Shown here: positions 22,821-34,830 of the stretch, one piece after another
Layout: each line of letters opens with the position of its first letter
Position numbering within the stretch: position 1 is the stretch's first letter
Assembly (NCBI GenBank): GCA_947179155.2
Contig: OX359282.1
Span: 24,658,510 to 24,722,509, forward strand
Source: Hedera helix
Taxonomy: Eukaryota > Streptophyta > Magnoliopsida > Apiales > Araliaceae
Reading direction: 5' to 3'
Length of the DNA: 64,000 nt
Made by a program: the position numbers and the translations under genes
Notes under the pieces: generated by a model
Told to the model about the DNA's origin: nothing
What the model saw: the letters and a program-made list of their open reading frames with translations, nothing else
Databases searched by the model: none

Positions 22821-23903
22821 TCATAAGTATTCATGGTCCCACTTTAATGTTAAAGTTTGGGTAGCACATTGGGCTAGTTAATTGGACTCGTACATGATTT
22901 AATTAATTAAAAATGTTGGGCTACATAATACTCCCATTATGTTAGTAACATGTTATATAATTCATTTGGGTTCATTTAATTCATAAGGCTTGTTATCACT
23001 TTATTAAATAAAAAGGTTTGGGCTTTTAATTCTTTTCTTCCCATTTAAATAATTGGGCTAAGTAATTAATATAATTACCTACATTATTGGGCTTATTTAA
23101 TTTCTCACTTTATCTTATAATTAATTTATTCCACCAAGCTAATTAAATAATGACGTAGGTTGTTAATTCAATTGACTATAATTCAATTAAATTCTTAAAT
23201 CCTTTTGCCTTTTTTTTTTAATTTCAAATTTAGTCCGTACTAATTAATTTAATTAGTTTTCTTGACTAATTACGTAATCCTTTAAATTCTTGATTAGGTA
23301 TAAATCATATCACCCAAGTATATATATACGCTTATATACAGATTTAATTCGTCACATCAATGACTTCCCAAAATCATTTCATTTCATTGAAAAATTCCTC
23401 ATTGGACTAATAATTAATAAAACACTTAGGCTAATCCACTAATTAAATAAGTGAATTACATAGTCTTTCGTAAAACTTTAATTCAATATTTAATTTAGCC
23501 TCTCTCATTGCCACTCATGGCTAACATTTAAGCTATATTAATTTATAATAAAAGGTTTAACTTATTCTCAAATAATTAATCAAAATAAATTATTCCACTT
23601 GGCTATCATTTTTTATTTCTTAGTTAATTCAAACTAATTAAATTTATTAGCTTGTCTAACTATCAATATCCATCTCTTAAAACATACATATAAATATATT
23701 CCACCTCATCATATACACATAGAGCTTTTTAAATACGAATTTTATTTTCCCATGACTATCTCATCTCTTATTTGGTTTATATAACACATATATATTTTAT
23801 ACATTCACATTCCTTGCACCTTATCATAAAAATTTAAATTTCATTCATGAAGTTCTTATCTAATTCTCATTTAAAATATGTTTTAAAAATTCGAGTTGTT
23901 ACA
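20236..23903 (-). mobile_element. LTR of a large gypsy/LARD-type element inserted in SIRE (solo)
   Basis: The minus-strand start TGTAACAACTCGAATTTTTA at 23903 is clear and is repeated in the array at 23714-26113. The other end is a guess: TGAAACTCCCAGAATTCAGG at 20236 is the inverse of a CTGAATT...GGGAG...TCA-like terminus, flanked by CATAA (20231-20235) against TATAA (23904-23908). Inside are a GC-rich island (21340-21660) with CCGCGCTATGCGCGG and AAAACGCCACCGTTT, relatives of the LARD island at a similar distance from the LTR start. A TA microsatellite lies at about 22779-22819. I did not find the terminal stem-loop here. Small ORFs at 21526-21802 are by-products of the GC island. Confidence 0.6.
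22779..22819. repeat. (TA)n microsatellite
   Basis: About 20 uninterrupted TA units within the minus-strand LTR. Confidence 0.95.
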
Positions 23904-26113
23904 TATAATCCAAACAGGTTACCATATTTATGATAATTGTAGATTTATTTTTCATAAATCATTAAACTAATTTTCAAAATTTAAAATTATGTATTCCATA
24001 AATCATGCAAGCATATAAATCAATTTAGCAGCATATATCAAAAATTAATTCCATAAATTATGCAAATTAATTTTAGCAAGTGTGTGCACATGAAGAAATT
24101 AATCAGTATGAATGATGCAATTCAGCTTAACATATAAGAGCAGATAGACAGTTGTATTTTTAAGAAATCATGCACATGCAAAGTTCTCTTCTTAAAGTGT
24201 AAAATTTCTCTTCACTTAGCGGTTTAGTAAAAATATCAACTAATAGATGCTTTGTGGGAATAAAAATTAATTAAATTAAACATGTAGACACATTATCCCT
24301 AAAAAAAGTGATAATGTACACAGAGAGCTTTTCAAATATGAATTTTATTTCTCCATGACTATCTTATCTCTTATTTGGTTTATACAACACATATATATTT
24401 ATATATTCATGTTCCTTGCACCTTATCATAAAAATTTAAATTTCATTCATGAAATTCTTATCTAATTCTCATTTAAAATATGTTTTAAAAATCCGATTTG
24501 TCACATATAATCCAAACAGGTTACCATATTTCTGATAATTGTAGATTTAGTTTTCATAAATCATTAAACTGATTTTTTAAATTTAAAATTATGTATTCCA
24601 TAAATCATGCAAACATATAAATCAATTTAGCAGCATATATCATAAATTAATTCCATAAATTATACAAATTAATTTTAGCAAGTGTGTGCACATGAAGAAA
24701 TTAATCACTATGAATGATGCAATTCAGCTTGACATATAAGAGCAGATAGACAGTTGTATTTTTAAGAAATCATGCACATGCAAAGTTCTCTTCTTAAAGT
24801 GTAAAACCTCTCTTCACTTAGTGGTTTAGTAAAAATATCAACTAATAGAAGTTTTGTGGGAATAAAAATTAATTTAATTAAACCGTTAGACACATTATCC
24901 CTTAAAAAGTGATAATGTACACATAGAACTTTTCAAATACGGATTTTATTTCTCCATGACTATCTCATCTCTTATTTGATTTATATAACACATATATATT
25001 TATACATTCACGTTCCTTGCACCTTATCATAAAAATTAAAATTTCATTCATGGAATTCTTATTTAATTCTCATTTAAAATATGTTTTAAAAATTCGAGTT
25101 GTCACATATAATCCAAATAGGTTACCATATTTTTGATAGTTGTAGATTTAGTTTTCATAAATCATTAAACTGATTTTCAAATTTTAAAATTATGTATTCC
25201 ATAAATCAAGCAAGCATATAAATTAATTTAGTAGCATATATCACAAATTAATTCCATAAATTATGCAGATTAATTTTAGGAAGTGTGTGCACATGAAGAA
25301 ATTAATCAGTATAAATGATGCAATTCAGCTTGACATATAAGAGCAGATAGACAGTTGTATTTTTAAGAAATCATGCACATGCAAAGTTCTCTTCTTAAAG
25401 TGTAGAACCTTTCTTCACTTAGTGGTTTAGTAAAAATATCAACTAATAGATGCTTTGTGGGAATAAAAATTAATTATATTAAACATGTAGACACATTATC
25501 CCTTAAAAAGTGATTATGTACACATAGAACTTTTCAAATACGAATTTTATTTCTCCATGACTATCTTATCTCTTATTTGGTTTATATAACACATATATTT
25601 ATACATTCACGTTCATTGCACCTTATCATAAAAATTTGAATTTCATTCATGAAATTCTTATCTAATTCTCATTTAAAATATGTTTTAAAAATTCGAGTTG
25701 TCACATATAATCCAAATAGGTTACCATATTTCTGATAATTGTAGATTTAGTTTTCATAAATCATTAAACTGATTTTTAAAATTTAAAATTATGTATTCCA
25801 TAAATCATGCAAGCATATAAATCAATTTAGCAGCATATATCACAAATTAATTCTATAAATTATGCAGATTAATTTTAGCAAGTGTGTGCACATGAAGAAA
25901 TTAATCACTATAAATGATGCAATTCAGTTTGACATATAAGAGCAGATAGACAGTTGTATTTTTAAGAAATCATGCATATACAAAGTTCTCTTCTTAAAGT
26001 GTAAAACCTCTCTTCACTTAATGGTTTAGTAAAAATATCAACTAATAGAAGTTTTGTGGGAATAAAAATTAATTTAATTAAACTTTTATACACATTATCC
26101 CTTAAAAAGTGAT
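23714..26113 (-). repeat. Chimeric ~601-bp tandem array, 4 units
   Basis: Units start at 23714, 24317, 24918 and 25519 at the landmark TACACAKAGARCTTTT, giving periods of 603, 601 and 601. Each unit joins about 190 bp of the inserted LTR's first bases to about 410 bp of SIRE sequence. The SIRE part includes the last ~40 codons of RNase H (DIFTKPLSEERFYTLRREL), its stop and downstream DNA. The first unit runs into the rest of the LTR and the last into SIRE pol, so a junction-spanning segment was amplified in place. Units differ by a few percent. Confidence 0.92.
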
Positions 26114-26752
26114 GCCTAACTTTAATGTGATTTTTGCGTGAATGCAAAACTAAATCTTTAGATATGTTAATTATGCTTGTGTTATCATAATGTATAAGCA
26201 TAGTATTGCATGTCACATCAAAATCAATTAAATTTTAACACTTCCAAAGTATTTAAGAGTAACAATTTCCTATAGCTAGATATTCACCCTCAGTTGTTGA
26301 AAGAGCGACAGAGGTTTGCTTTTTGCTATGTTAAGACACTAGACTTTGTCCCAAAAAGATACAATCACCATTAGTGTTTTTTCTATCAATTTGGCAACTT
26401 GCATAGTCTATATTTGAGTAACCCATTAGATCAAAATCATTGCATATTAGATAATATAAACTAAAGTTGATAGTACCACATAAATATTTAAATATTCTTT
26501 TAACAACATTTAAATGTGATTCTTTTTGGTTTGTTTTAAATCTTGCACGTAGACAAACACTATACATAATATCGGGTCTTGAAGCAATTAAATATAATAA
26601 ACTTCCTATCATACTTCGATATTTTGTTACCTTTACATCAATACTTTTGTCATCCGAAGTAAGCTTGATTATGGTACTCATTAGTGTTGCTTTTGAATTT
26701 GACTTGTCAAATCTAAATCGTTTGAGTAGTTCCTTTTTGTATTTGGTTTAAT
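25962..26752 (-). pseudogene. SIRE RNase H
   Basis: Minus-strand frames carry the copia RNase H sequence: YRSMIGSLLYLIASRPDIMY near the N-terminus (26630-26560), then KESHLNVVKRIFKYL (26526-26482), and a C-terminus DIFTKPLSEERFYTLRREL before a stop at 25962. A frameshift near 26330-26216 separates the two halves. It would degrade the RNA template during reverse transcription. The C-terminal 40 codons are also present in the three extra tandem units on its left. Confidence 0.85.
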
Positions 26753-27600
26753 GAATATAAATGCCATCATTGGTTTTCTTGATTTGGAGTCCCAAAAGTA
26801 ATTAAGCTCTTCTATTAAGCTCATGTCAAATTTCTTGTGCATACAATTAGAAACCACTCACAAAGCATATTAGTAGTAGCATAAAAAATGATATCGTCTA
26901 CATATATTTATACAATAATAATATCTTGCTTTTCATGCTTAATAAATAATGTAGAGTCGATTTTACCTCTTGTAAATCCATTCGAGATAAGAAACTTACT
27001 CAACCTTTTGTACCACGCTCTAGGTGCTTGCTTGAGTCTGTAAAGTGCCTTATTGAGTTTGTATACATGATGAGGATACTTTTCATGTTCAAATCTAGAA
27101 GGCTATTTTAAATACACTTCCTCATTTATGTACTCGTTTAGGAATGTGCTCTTTACATCTATTTGGTGTAGCTTGAACTGTTTGTGGAAAGTAAAGGCTA
27201 GGAGTAGCTGAATTAATTCTAACCTTGCAACTAGGGCGAATGTTTCTTTATAATCTATCCCCTCTTGTTGGTTGTATTCTTAAGCCACAAGCCTTGCTTT
27301 ATTGCAAGTGATAGTCCCATGTTCATCAAGCTTATTCTTGAAGACCCATTTGGTTCCAATTATTGATGTTCCTTGTGGTGTAGGAACTAACTTCCAAACT
27401 TGACATCTTTTGCATTGTTAAAGTTCCTCTTGTATTGCCAAGAGCCAATTCTCATCAAGTAATACTTCATTCGCATTCTTACGTTCTATTTGTGACAGGA
27501 AGGCTGAGAAGGCACTCAAATTGTGTACACATCTTCTTATGATAATTGCTCGATTGATGTCTCCAATTATATTTTCAGGTGGATGATTTTTGATATGCCT
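26753..27600 (-). pseudogene. SIRE reverse transcriptase
   Basis: Copia RT on the minus strand. It enters through a WLLAIQEEL-type segment (about 27455), then GTKWVFKNKLDEHGTI (27345-27298), then KLNKALYRLKQAPRAWYKRL (27061-27002), then the catalytic YVDDIIF (about 26903-26883). The YVDD box is intact, but stops and frameshifts elsewhere make the enzyme non-functional. Confidence 0.85.
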
Positions 27601-27602
27601 TA

Positions 27603-27914
27603 CTATTTTGGCATGGATACATTGTGCATTTGCTTCTCATGTTGAATAAAATTTGAATTTGAAAATTCTTCACTTGTTTCATTTGATTTAGCTTCTTGGA
27701 TCTTCAAAATAGTTTTTTGATTTGTTGACCTGGTTTGTTGTTTCTCCTTATCCGTGGAATCCAGCGAGCTACATTGATCTGTCTGTTTTGCTGGATTTGT
27801 ATTCAGTGAGCTGCTTGGGGTTTTCTGACATACTGGATTGATTACAGCTTCATTATTTCCTACATCCTCATCTATTTCTTTTGATAGATCATTATTAGGC
27901 ACATTAAAACTCAT
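27603..27914 (-). pseudogene. SIRE integrase-RT linker
   Basis: An open minus-strand frame of about 103 codons, rich in Ser, Thr, Asn, Gln and Lys with no folded-domain signature. Its position fits the low-complexity C-terminal extension of copia integrase upstream of RT. Confidence 0.6.
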
Positions 27915-28800
27915 ATGACCAGATTTTTCTACAAAAGATTTATGAATATTATATACACGATATGCTTTGCTTTATTGAGAATAACCAAGTAGTATTTGTT
28001 TATATAATTTCGCATCAAAGTTTTCTAAGTTACCACTTGTATTAAGTACGAAACATTTTGATCATAAAACCTTGAAGTAAATTATATTAAGAATTTTATT
28101 GTTTAGCAATTCATAAGAAGTTTTAAGAAGTACAAGATGAATCACTACTTTATTTATAATGTAGCAAGATGTATTTACCGATTCAGCCTAAAATTTTTAT
28201 GGAACCTTACTCTCTTGTAGCAATGTATGTGCGATCTCTTGTACTGTTCTATTATTTCCTTCCACCACTCCATTTTTTTTGTTGTCCTTGGTGCGAAAAA
28301 CTCATGGTTAATTTCTCTTTACTCACAAAATGGAATGAACTCTTTTTAGAATTCATCACTATGATCGTTTCTTATTCTTATCAACTTGAGATTGTACATT
28401 GTCTCTAAATTCTTTGTTAGTCTTTCAAAATTCCTAAATGCTTCACCTTTAGTTTTAAGAAATGTCACCCAAGCATATCTAGAATAATTATCAACTATAA
28501 CAAAAGCATAAAATTTATCATTTAAGTTAGCATGCCTTTCTGGACCGAATAAATTAAGGTGTAATAATTGCATAGGTGATGAAGTTGATACCTGATTCTT
28601 TATGATGAATGATGTTCTAATTTTCTTACCAAGTTGACAAGACGCACATATTCCTTTCTTTTCATAATTAATTTTGGGTAGACCTCTCACAAGAATTTTT
28701 GTTGATAATTTCTTTATTAAATTCATGTGAACATGTCCCAGCCTTTTATGTCATAGATTTGCTTCATCTTTTATGGCTGATAAACAAACTTCTTTTTTTT
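27915..28800 (-). pseudogene. SIRE integrase
   Basis: It carries the zinc-binding region HKRLGHVHMN...CASCQLGKK (about 28775-28625), then the catalytic core. The core segment that normally reads LH(M/L)D(L)FGP reads LHLNLFGP here (about 28539), so the first catalytic Asp is Asn. The following VIVDNYSRYAW segment (about 28500) keeps its Asp. The frame ends early near 28346 and the remainder is broken by stops. Integrase would insert the cDNA into the chromosome; this copy lacks a key residue. Confidence 0.82.
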
Positions 28801-29226
28801 GTTGCTCAAAATCAATATTATATATATTTCCTTCTCTTTGTGCGACTATAGTAGCATTATTATACCATGAAAAATAGAGCATTTATCATTTTTGAATTTA
28901 ACTTGATGACCATTATCCATCAATTGACTTATATTAAGAAGATTAAATTTAAGACCTTTGACAAGATGAACATTATCAATGCTAATCTTACTACTTTTGA
29001 GATGTAACTTTTGCTTTAAGCCCTACCTGTAATAAGAATACAGTTTACCATTTTGGTACCCATATTATTTTGGGTCCACTTATGTTAGTAGCATGTAAGT
29101 TATTCTTCTTTACCCATACCTTATTAGCTTTCATGTTACAATTAACATTTGAATGCCCTTTAGTTCTATAGTTTTTGCAAGTAGTAAAAAGAGAACAATA
29201 ATTCAATTTAAATTGTGATTTGAATT
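28801..29226 (-). pseudogene. SIRE gag-pol junction with the protease deleted
   Basis: A segment reading about as NISGPKIIWVP (near 29095-29055) is followed directly by KISIDNVHLVKGLKFNLLNI (near 28995-28935). In intact SIRE elements the aspartic protease active site (a YLDSGCSRHMTG-type motif) lies between these. It is missing here, so the protease core appears deleted near 29045. Confidence 0.6.
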
Positions 29227-29810
29227 TTAAAATCTTATATTGTTCTTTTTAGAGGCTTCTTGATATCCAATTCCTTGTCTTTTATAGCTAGGTCTTTTTT
29301 CTCTCAACATAATAGTTAAATTTTCTTCACCTTGCAAAAACTTAACCAGTGATATATTTAGTGATTCTATTTCTTTTTGTAATTCTTTAGTATTATCATT
29401 AATTTCTTTTACGCATGTATCATTATTAAAAGTATTAATACAAACATCTCTCATTTTAATTTCATTTCTTAGTTTTTCATTTTCATTATTAAAGTGATTT
29501 ACTTTATTAAAAAGTATTTTGTTATAATTATTAAAACAATCAATTTTAGCATTTAAAATTCTTTTATCTTGTGTTGTTTCCATTTATTCTTTTTCTTCAA
29601 TTAAAGTATCAACTTCATTTATTAGAGTATTTATTAAATCTTTTAAATACATATTCTTTTCTCTTAATTTCTTATTTTCTTGTTTTAACACATTATAATC
29701 ATTAAAGTTTACGTCACTTGATTCTCCTTCAAGTCCTATAAAGTAAACTTAAGCTATCTTTTCATTCTCTTCAATCTCCACATCTTAATCATCACTCTAA
29801 GTGACTAGTG
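29227..29810 (-). pseudogene. SIRE gag C-terminal coiled-coil segment
   Basis: An open frame at 29583-29227 is rich in Asn, Lys, Glu and Leu with heptad-like spacing (NKILFNKVNHFNNENEKLRN), consistent with a coiled coil. The same composition continues upstream to about 29690 in other frames. Long helical segments between zinc knuckle and protease are usual for this lineage. Confidence 0.6.
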
Positions 29811-30678
29811 CTTTCTTTTTGTTATCCTTAAAATTTGATTTCCCTTTATTCTTCAGTTGGAAACAATCCTTTTTGAAGTGACCGAGATGTCCACATTCAA
29901 AGCATGTCTCTTCATTTGACTTTCCCTTGAACTTGTTAGATGTCATGGTATTTCTTCTTTTATTTTTCCGTTATTACATCCCTTTTAATTTTTTGGATAA
30001 CATAACTATTTTTTCATCCGAGTCATCGCTTGATTCATCTTCTTTACCTGCATTAAGAACTAACACTTTCTTCCTAAAAGTTTCCTCATCCTCATCATAT
30101 CTTTTTAACTGATGTTCATATTCTTCTAAGTCACCAAACAAAGTTAAATAAGCCCGTAGTAACTTTCAGCTGATTTTACTTTGAGGAATCGCCTTGTTAA
30201 GTAGCTTCAATGAGTTCATGAGCACTAAGAATATAGCTTGAGCTTCCTTCATAGTTCCTTTCTTTTTTAGATTGAACATCTCGTAATCGTGTATGAGTAT
30301 ACTTAGCTTTAGTTCCCTTACTTTTGATGCTCCTTCATGTCTCACCTTTAAAATATCCCAAATCTCTTTGGTAGTGTTGAATGATGAGATTTTGTCTATT
30401 TTGGACTGCACCATGCCACTGAGTAATGTGTTCATTACTTTTGCATCGTATGATGTCATCTTCATTTCAATTGAGTCCATTTCGATTAGCGCTTTTGGAG
30501 TACCATCATCCATCCGTGGGATATCTGGACCATTTTTCACGACCCACCATTCCCAAGGATCTCTTTTGAGATAGATCCTCATCTGAAACTTCCAAAAGCT
30601 GTAATTCTTGGTTCTATGTAGCAATGAAGGTCGATTGATTGATTGCCTTTCTTGTACGTTGCTTCCAAATTGTGCCAC
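29811..30678 (-). pseudogene. SIRE gag with CCHC zinc knuckle
   Basis: Start at ATG 30678 (MAQFGSNVQERQSINRPSLL), 54 bases from the primer site. The first 170 codons hold the copia gag pattern NYSFWKFQMRIYLK...DPWEWWVV and the TTKEIWDILKVRHEG segment. A frame break follows near 30166. A complete CCHC knuckle (CFECGHLGHFKKDC, C-X2-C-X4-H-X4-C) is readable at about 29908-29866. Gag assembles the particle and the knuckle binds genomic RNA. Confidence 0.85.
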
Positions 30679-30731
30679 AGCAAAATCTTACCTTATAAGT
30701 CGCCTTTAAGACCAAGATAAGTAGAGCCAAA

Positions 30732-30742
30732 CTCTGATACCA
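30732..30742 (-). other. Primer binding site of the SIRE element
   Basis: On the minus strand TGGTATCAGAG follows the LTR end after one base, complementary to the 3' end of initiator tRNA-Met. Confidence 0.85.
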
Positions 30743-30743
30743 A

Positions 30744-32566
30744 TAGAAATAAAAGTAGGCACACTTAGAAGGGGGGTTGAATAAGTGTGCGAATAAACAA
30801 TGTCTAATTTTTACAAATTAATAAAATAGTTTATTATGCAGTTTACTAAATTATGAAAACAACTAACTAAATTAGAGACTTAGTCTATTGGATATGAAAA
30901 CAGTTTGTTGTATCAAAGATTTAGTCTGCTGGATATAAAAGCAGTTTACTATATTAATAATTCAATTTATTATAGAACCAATGCAATGAGATTTATAAGA
31001 GACTGTTTTGAATCTGTTAACATTTTTATATATAGAGAAACTTTAGAACATACAACAAAATAGATAAATCAAGCAATCCCATGAACACCAAGAATTTTTA
31101 CGTGGTTCTTCCCTTAACCTCTACTCTAGTGGCCTAATCTACGTCCAATACTAATTGGTATTGGAGACCCCTTTTATTAATTAACTTTGATTTATAAATC
31201 ACACTTACAATTTAAATTCCCAATGTTGAGGACCTATCCCCCTTGAGCATTTATGCTCTCTTTGTGTAAACCAATGCACCTCTTAAGTGCAATTACTCAC
31301 CGAGCTTCTAAGCTCACTTGAAATTTAATTGTAAAAAAACCTAACCCAATCGGATTAGACAACAAATTAGACAAATAATATTATGAATGGATTGCATAAT
31401 AGTTATAATGAAAGCAAGAGAGATAAATCAATTCAAGGCTCAAACTCTATATGCAAATGATCAAGTATGAGTGTAAGAGATATCACCAATTTAGCTCAAA
31501 GTAACAAGGTAGAAAAATAAATCAGATAGGATAATAGCCTATTCAGTAGTTGGTTGCTTCACGAAAAAATTAAGCTTAAACCGAGAATGAAAGCAATATT
31601 ATATAATAGGTATTCAATATATATTATATATATAGAACAACTAGTGATCAAGATGATTCATACAAGAGGGTTTTACTAGCCGTTACAACACTCAAGAAAG
31701 GTTTCCATTTTCACGAATCTGTTTTGTATATGAAGGAGTTTCCTTTTGCAAAAATCTGGAGATTATCAAGATTAAAATAATTTGATAGCAGATTTCCAGA
31801 ATAATAGATTTCATCAATCAGCTCTTGAGACAAATAATAATTCCGTTGGGCATAGAGTAAGTATATCTGAGATTTTATCTTCAAATCTAGTTCCCATAAT
31901 TAATCACCATGATTGATTATAGACAAATTCATTTCCTTTAATTATGGAAAACAACAATCAATCAATCTAATTGATTACACATTTTAACTTACATGGAAAG
32001 ATCGATTATAACCAATTATGTCGTTTATATATGGAAATATCAACACAATCAATCAATCGATTAGAATCTTTGTGAAAGATTTCTATTTGGAAGGAAACTA
32101 TTTTTTTAAAAAAAAAATTATGCTTTTAATTTCAAAATCGTGATTTAATATTTCCTTTTAGAGATGGTTTTGAAAATTCAATTTAAGTTTCCATGTATAC
32201 ATTGCAATCTAAGAGCCTTGATTAAAATAAACTCTAGGTAAGATCTTACATTAATTCTAGATAACTCAAAGCAGTTTTTTATTCAGCTATTGAGTTTCTG
32301 CAAATTGAATCCAACTTCGTTATTCAGTCTGCTGCATAACAGTTCTTGATCCAACTCAATCCAGTCTTTTTTTTAGCTTGTTGTATTTATACTGCTTTAT
32401 TCTGCTTAATCCAGTTCAGTTTACATCTTGTTGTATTGGTGCATACAACTGATCTTTCATTCAGGATGCTGAATAGGCCTGCTGCATGATTAGTTTAATA
32501 ACGAGAACTTGGTAAAAATAGAAAGGCATCATCAAAACACAAGGATGGAGTGTGACCAAGTTAATA
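30744..32566 (-). mobile_element. 5' LTR of the SIRE-like element (1,823 bp)
   Basis: On the minus strand it runs from TATTAACTTGGTCACACTCC to CTTTTATTTCTA, homologous along its length with 15933-17177 apart from deletions in that copy. It contains the AGTCTGCTGGATATAAAAGC repeat pair near 30885-30965 and a TATATATTATATATATAGAA stretch near 31618-31637. The terminal CA has changed to TA. Confidence 0.9.
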
Positions 32567-33412
32567 GAGCTGTCAAACTATATAGATAGATTCAGGGCAC
32601 AGGTATAGAAGTGTGTAGAGCTGATTGAAGAAAAGGATTTGGTCAGCATATACTATAATAGTGCTCTAGATGCTTTCAAGCCCCACCTCATCACCAGAGC
32701 CTGCAATTCCTTCTCAACTTTCATCCTTTGCACAGGAATTAAGGGGGATCGTATCATTGCACATAAACCATACAACTGTTTCATAGAAGGACAAGTGGAC
32801 ATGTGTTGTAGCTTTGGCAGACTCTCAACAAGAGCCACATGGCGCAAGAAGGAGAAGAATGAGAGGAATGAAATAAGTAAGGGTAAGCCTGAAGATAACT
32901 ACCAATCCCATAGGCCATTACTTGCAATGAATGGGCATTCAAAGATCTATATGAGTAGTGGGTGGAACACGGAGTGGTGAAGCCTCCAAGACCCAGATTT
33001 GCAATAACTGAAGAAATGAAGAGGAGACCAGACTTCTGCATATATCATCAATACGCAAGACATTCCACTATGGATTGTTATAGTTTGAGAAGAATTTACC
33101 ATGAAAAACTAACAGTAGGGGAGATCGATTTGGCACAGAGAAGTAGTGTACCGGACAAGCCACTGCCCAACCATGAAGGAAAGGAAACGTGCAACACCAT
33201 CATTCATAGTGAAGTATTAGATGGAAGAGAAGTAGAAATGGCAGAGCAGAGAAGTGCTATAAGAAGTGATGACGTGCCTGAACTGGGTTGCAAGTAACGA
33301 CACTAATGAGTTGAGTGAAGTTTATTAGCTTTTTCAACCAGATAGGATTGTCCAAGGAATCGAGGATATAGGCGACCAAGGCAATGATCAAAGTTGTCGA
33401 AACATAAGAAAC
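32567..33412 (+). pseudogene. gypsy A gag, fragment 3 (capsid second half and nucleocapsid)
   Basis: The frame resumes at the GAGCT target copy with a conserved NYIDRFRAQVQ-type segment, LVSIYYNSALDAFKPHL and a downstream KRRPDFCIYHQYARHSTMDCYSLR segment (about 33015-33090). The last is the Cys/His pattern seen at the gag C-terminus of Tat-lineage elements. Stops (TAG near 32609) and frameshifts are present. It reads into the protease at 33413. Confidence 0.8.
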
Positions 33413-34148
33413 TTGCATGGAATGAACAAAGGCTTTGTGAAAGTGATGGAGGAGGAAGATAACAAAATCTCTTTCTCTAAAGCTGATCAGGAGGTGAAAT
33501 ACCTTCACAACAGACAGCTGTATGTTATAGCGATAATTAATGGTATGGAGGTGAGAAGGGAATTTATAGACAAGGGCGCATCTGTGAATATCATGCCCTA
33601 TAATGTATTTAAACAGTTGGGTCTGCCAAAAAAGAAGCTCATTAAAGAAATGACGAGTATCACAGGGTTTGCCAACCAATGCACAATAACCCTTGGTCAC
33701 GTAAAGGTGGATATACGGGTAGGAAAGATCAGGGGACCTGTAATGTTCCATGTAGTAGAAATCGACGCGACATACCATGTGTTATTGGGGCGAGCATGTC
33801 AGACCTACTATGGGGTGGTACCGTTAGTCTTCCATCTGTGTATAAAAGTAATTTGGAAAGGAAAGGAAGTCAGAATACCAGCAACAAAAAACCCTTTAGC
33901 GTCAGATACGACATACATCATAGAGGCGACCTTCTTTGATGATGTTGCTGAAAAAGGGGAAAACAGTATTGCTAAGCCTGATTCACTAAAGTTAGCAAGC
34001 TGGGAGGAAGTGCAGGAAAACAAGTTACTCATGAAAGGAAAGGAAAGAAGAAGTTGATAGCGGAACAAGGTGGAGATTCCAAAGACAAACAACCAATGGT
34101 GGTGGATTTGGATGAAGAAGAGAAAGAACAGGGAAAACAGACAGTTGA
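33413..34148 (+). pseudogene. gypsy A aspartic protease region
   Basis: A 214-codon open frame (33413-34057) with a retropepsin-like domain. The active-site segment reads EFIDKGASVNIMPYNVFKQLGL (about 33560-33625), so the usual D-(S/T/N)-G triplet is DKG. The flap-distal YHVLLGRACQTYYG segment (about 33774-33815) matches the YNVLLGRPW pattern of Ogre/Tat proteases. It would cleave Gag-Pol. The frame continues with shifts to 34148, where a solo LTR interrupts. This is the best-preserved piece of gypsy A. Confidence 0.85.
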
Positions 34149-34731
34149 TGTAATGACCAAAACAATATGTAATTTTATTATTAATGCAAATGAAATTATT
34201 TGAAGATCACTATGTGCTTATATATGTGTGTGAAGCTAATTGATTCAATTAATTTGAATTGAGTATGTGAACAAAGAAGGAATCAAGAGATAATTATGTT
34301 GAAGCTCATGTTATACTTAACTAAGCTTAAGTGATGTGCCTTGTGTGGCAAAATAATAATTTAAATTAATGAGAAAGGTTAAATAGTTAACTATGTGATT
34401 AGTGGAATAATTAAGTGTTATGTCCAATTATAGTTTAATGGGGATAATTAAAATGAGCCCGATGTCATTATTAAATGTAATGTGTGATGCCCCAATATAT
34501 TATTAGGAAACTTAAGTCCAAGATGGATTAAAAATAAGCCAATAGATTATTGTTTGTATGCTTGATTAATTAGCCCAATGAGAATGCCTATAATTTGCCC
34601 TAATATGTGTATATATATATATAAGAGGTGGACTTGGCCCAAAGGATTTAAGTTAATAATCAATGAGAATTAAATTGATAGCCCAATTAATTGACCCAAA
34701 TTTGGGGACCAATTTCTAGAGACTTTGGGAG

Positions 34732-34732
<1 letters not shown>

Positions 34733-34827
<95 letters not shown>
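34733..34827. repeat. (TA)n(GA)n compound microsatellite
   Basis: About 22 TA units run directly into about 25 GA units. Confidence 0.95.

Positions 34828-34830
<3 letters not shown>

Larger units (their letters stand above)
15933..32566 (-). mobile_element. SIRE-like Ty1-copia retrotransposon, nested in gypsy A
   Basis: 16.6 kb on the minus strand: 5' LTR (30744-32566), iMet primer site, gag, integrase, RT, RNase H, tandem array, inserted LTR, env-like ORF, 3' LTR (15933-17177). The env-like frame between pol and 3' LTR, and the LTR start ACTTGGTCACACTCCATCC, identify the SIRE lineage. The target duplication is GAGTT (15928-15932) versus GAGCT (32567-32571), one mismatch. Across it the gypsy A gag frame resumes directly (…GAT-GAG-CTG-TCA…), which confirms the borders. 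The LTRs are well diverged and the 3' copy has deletions, so the insertion is old. Confidence 0.9.

Noticed and set aside
22700..22860. Centromeric or telomeric satellite
   Set aside because: Only a TA microsatellite is present; no telomere-type heptamer array or long satellite monomers were seen anywhere in the window.
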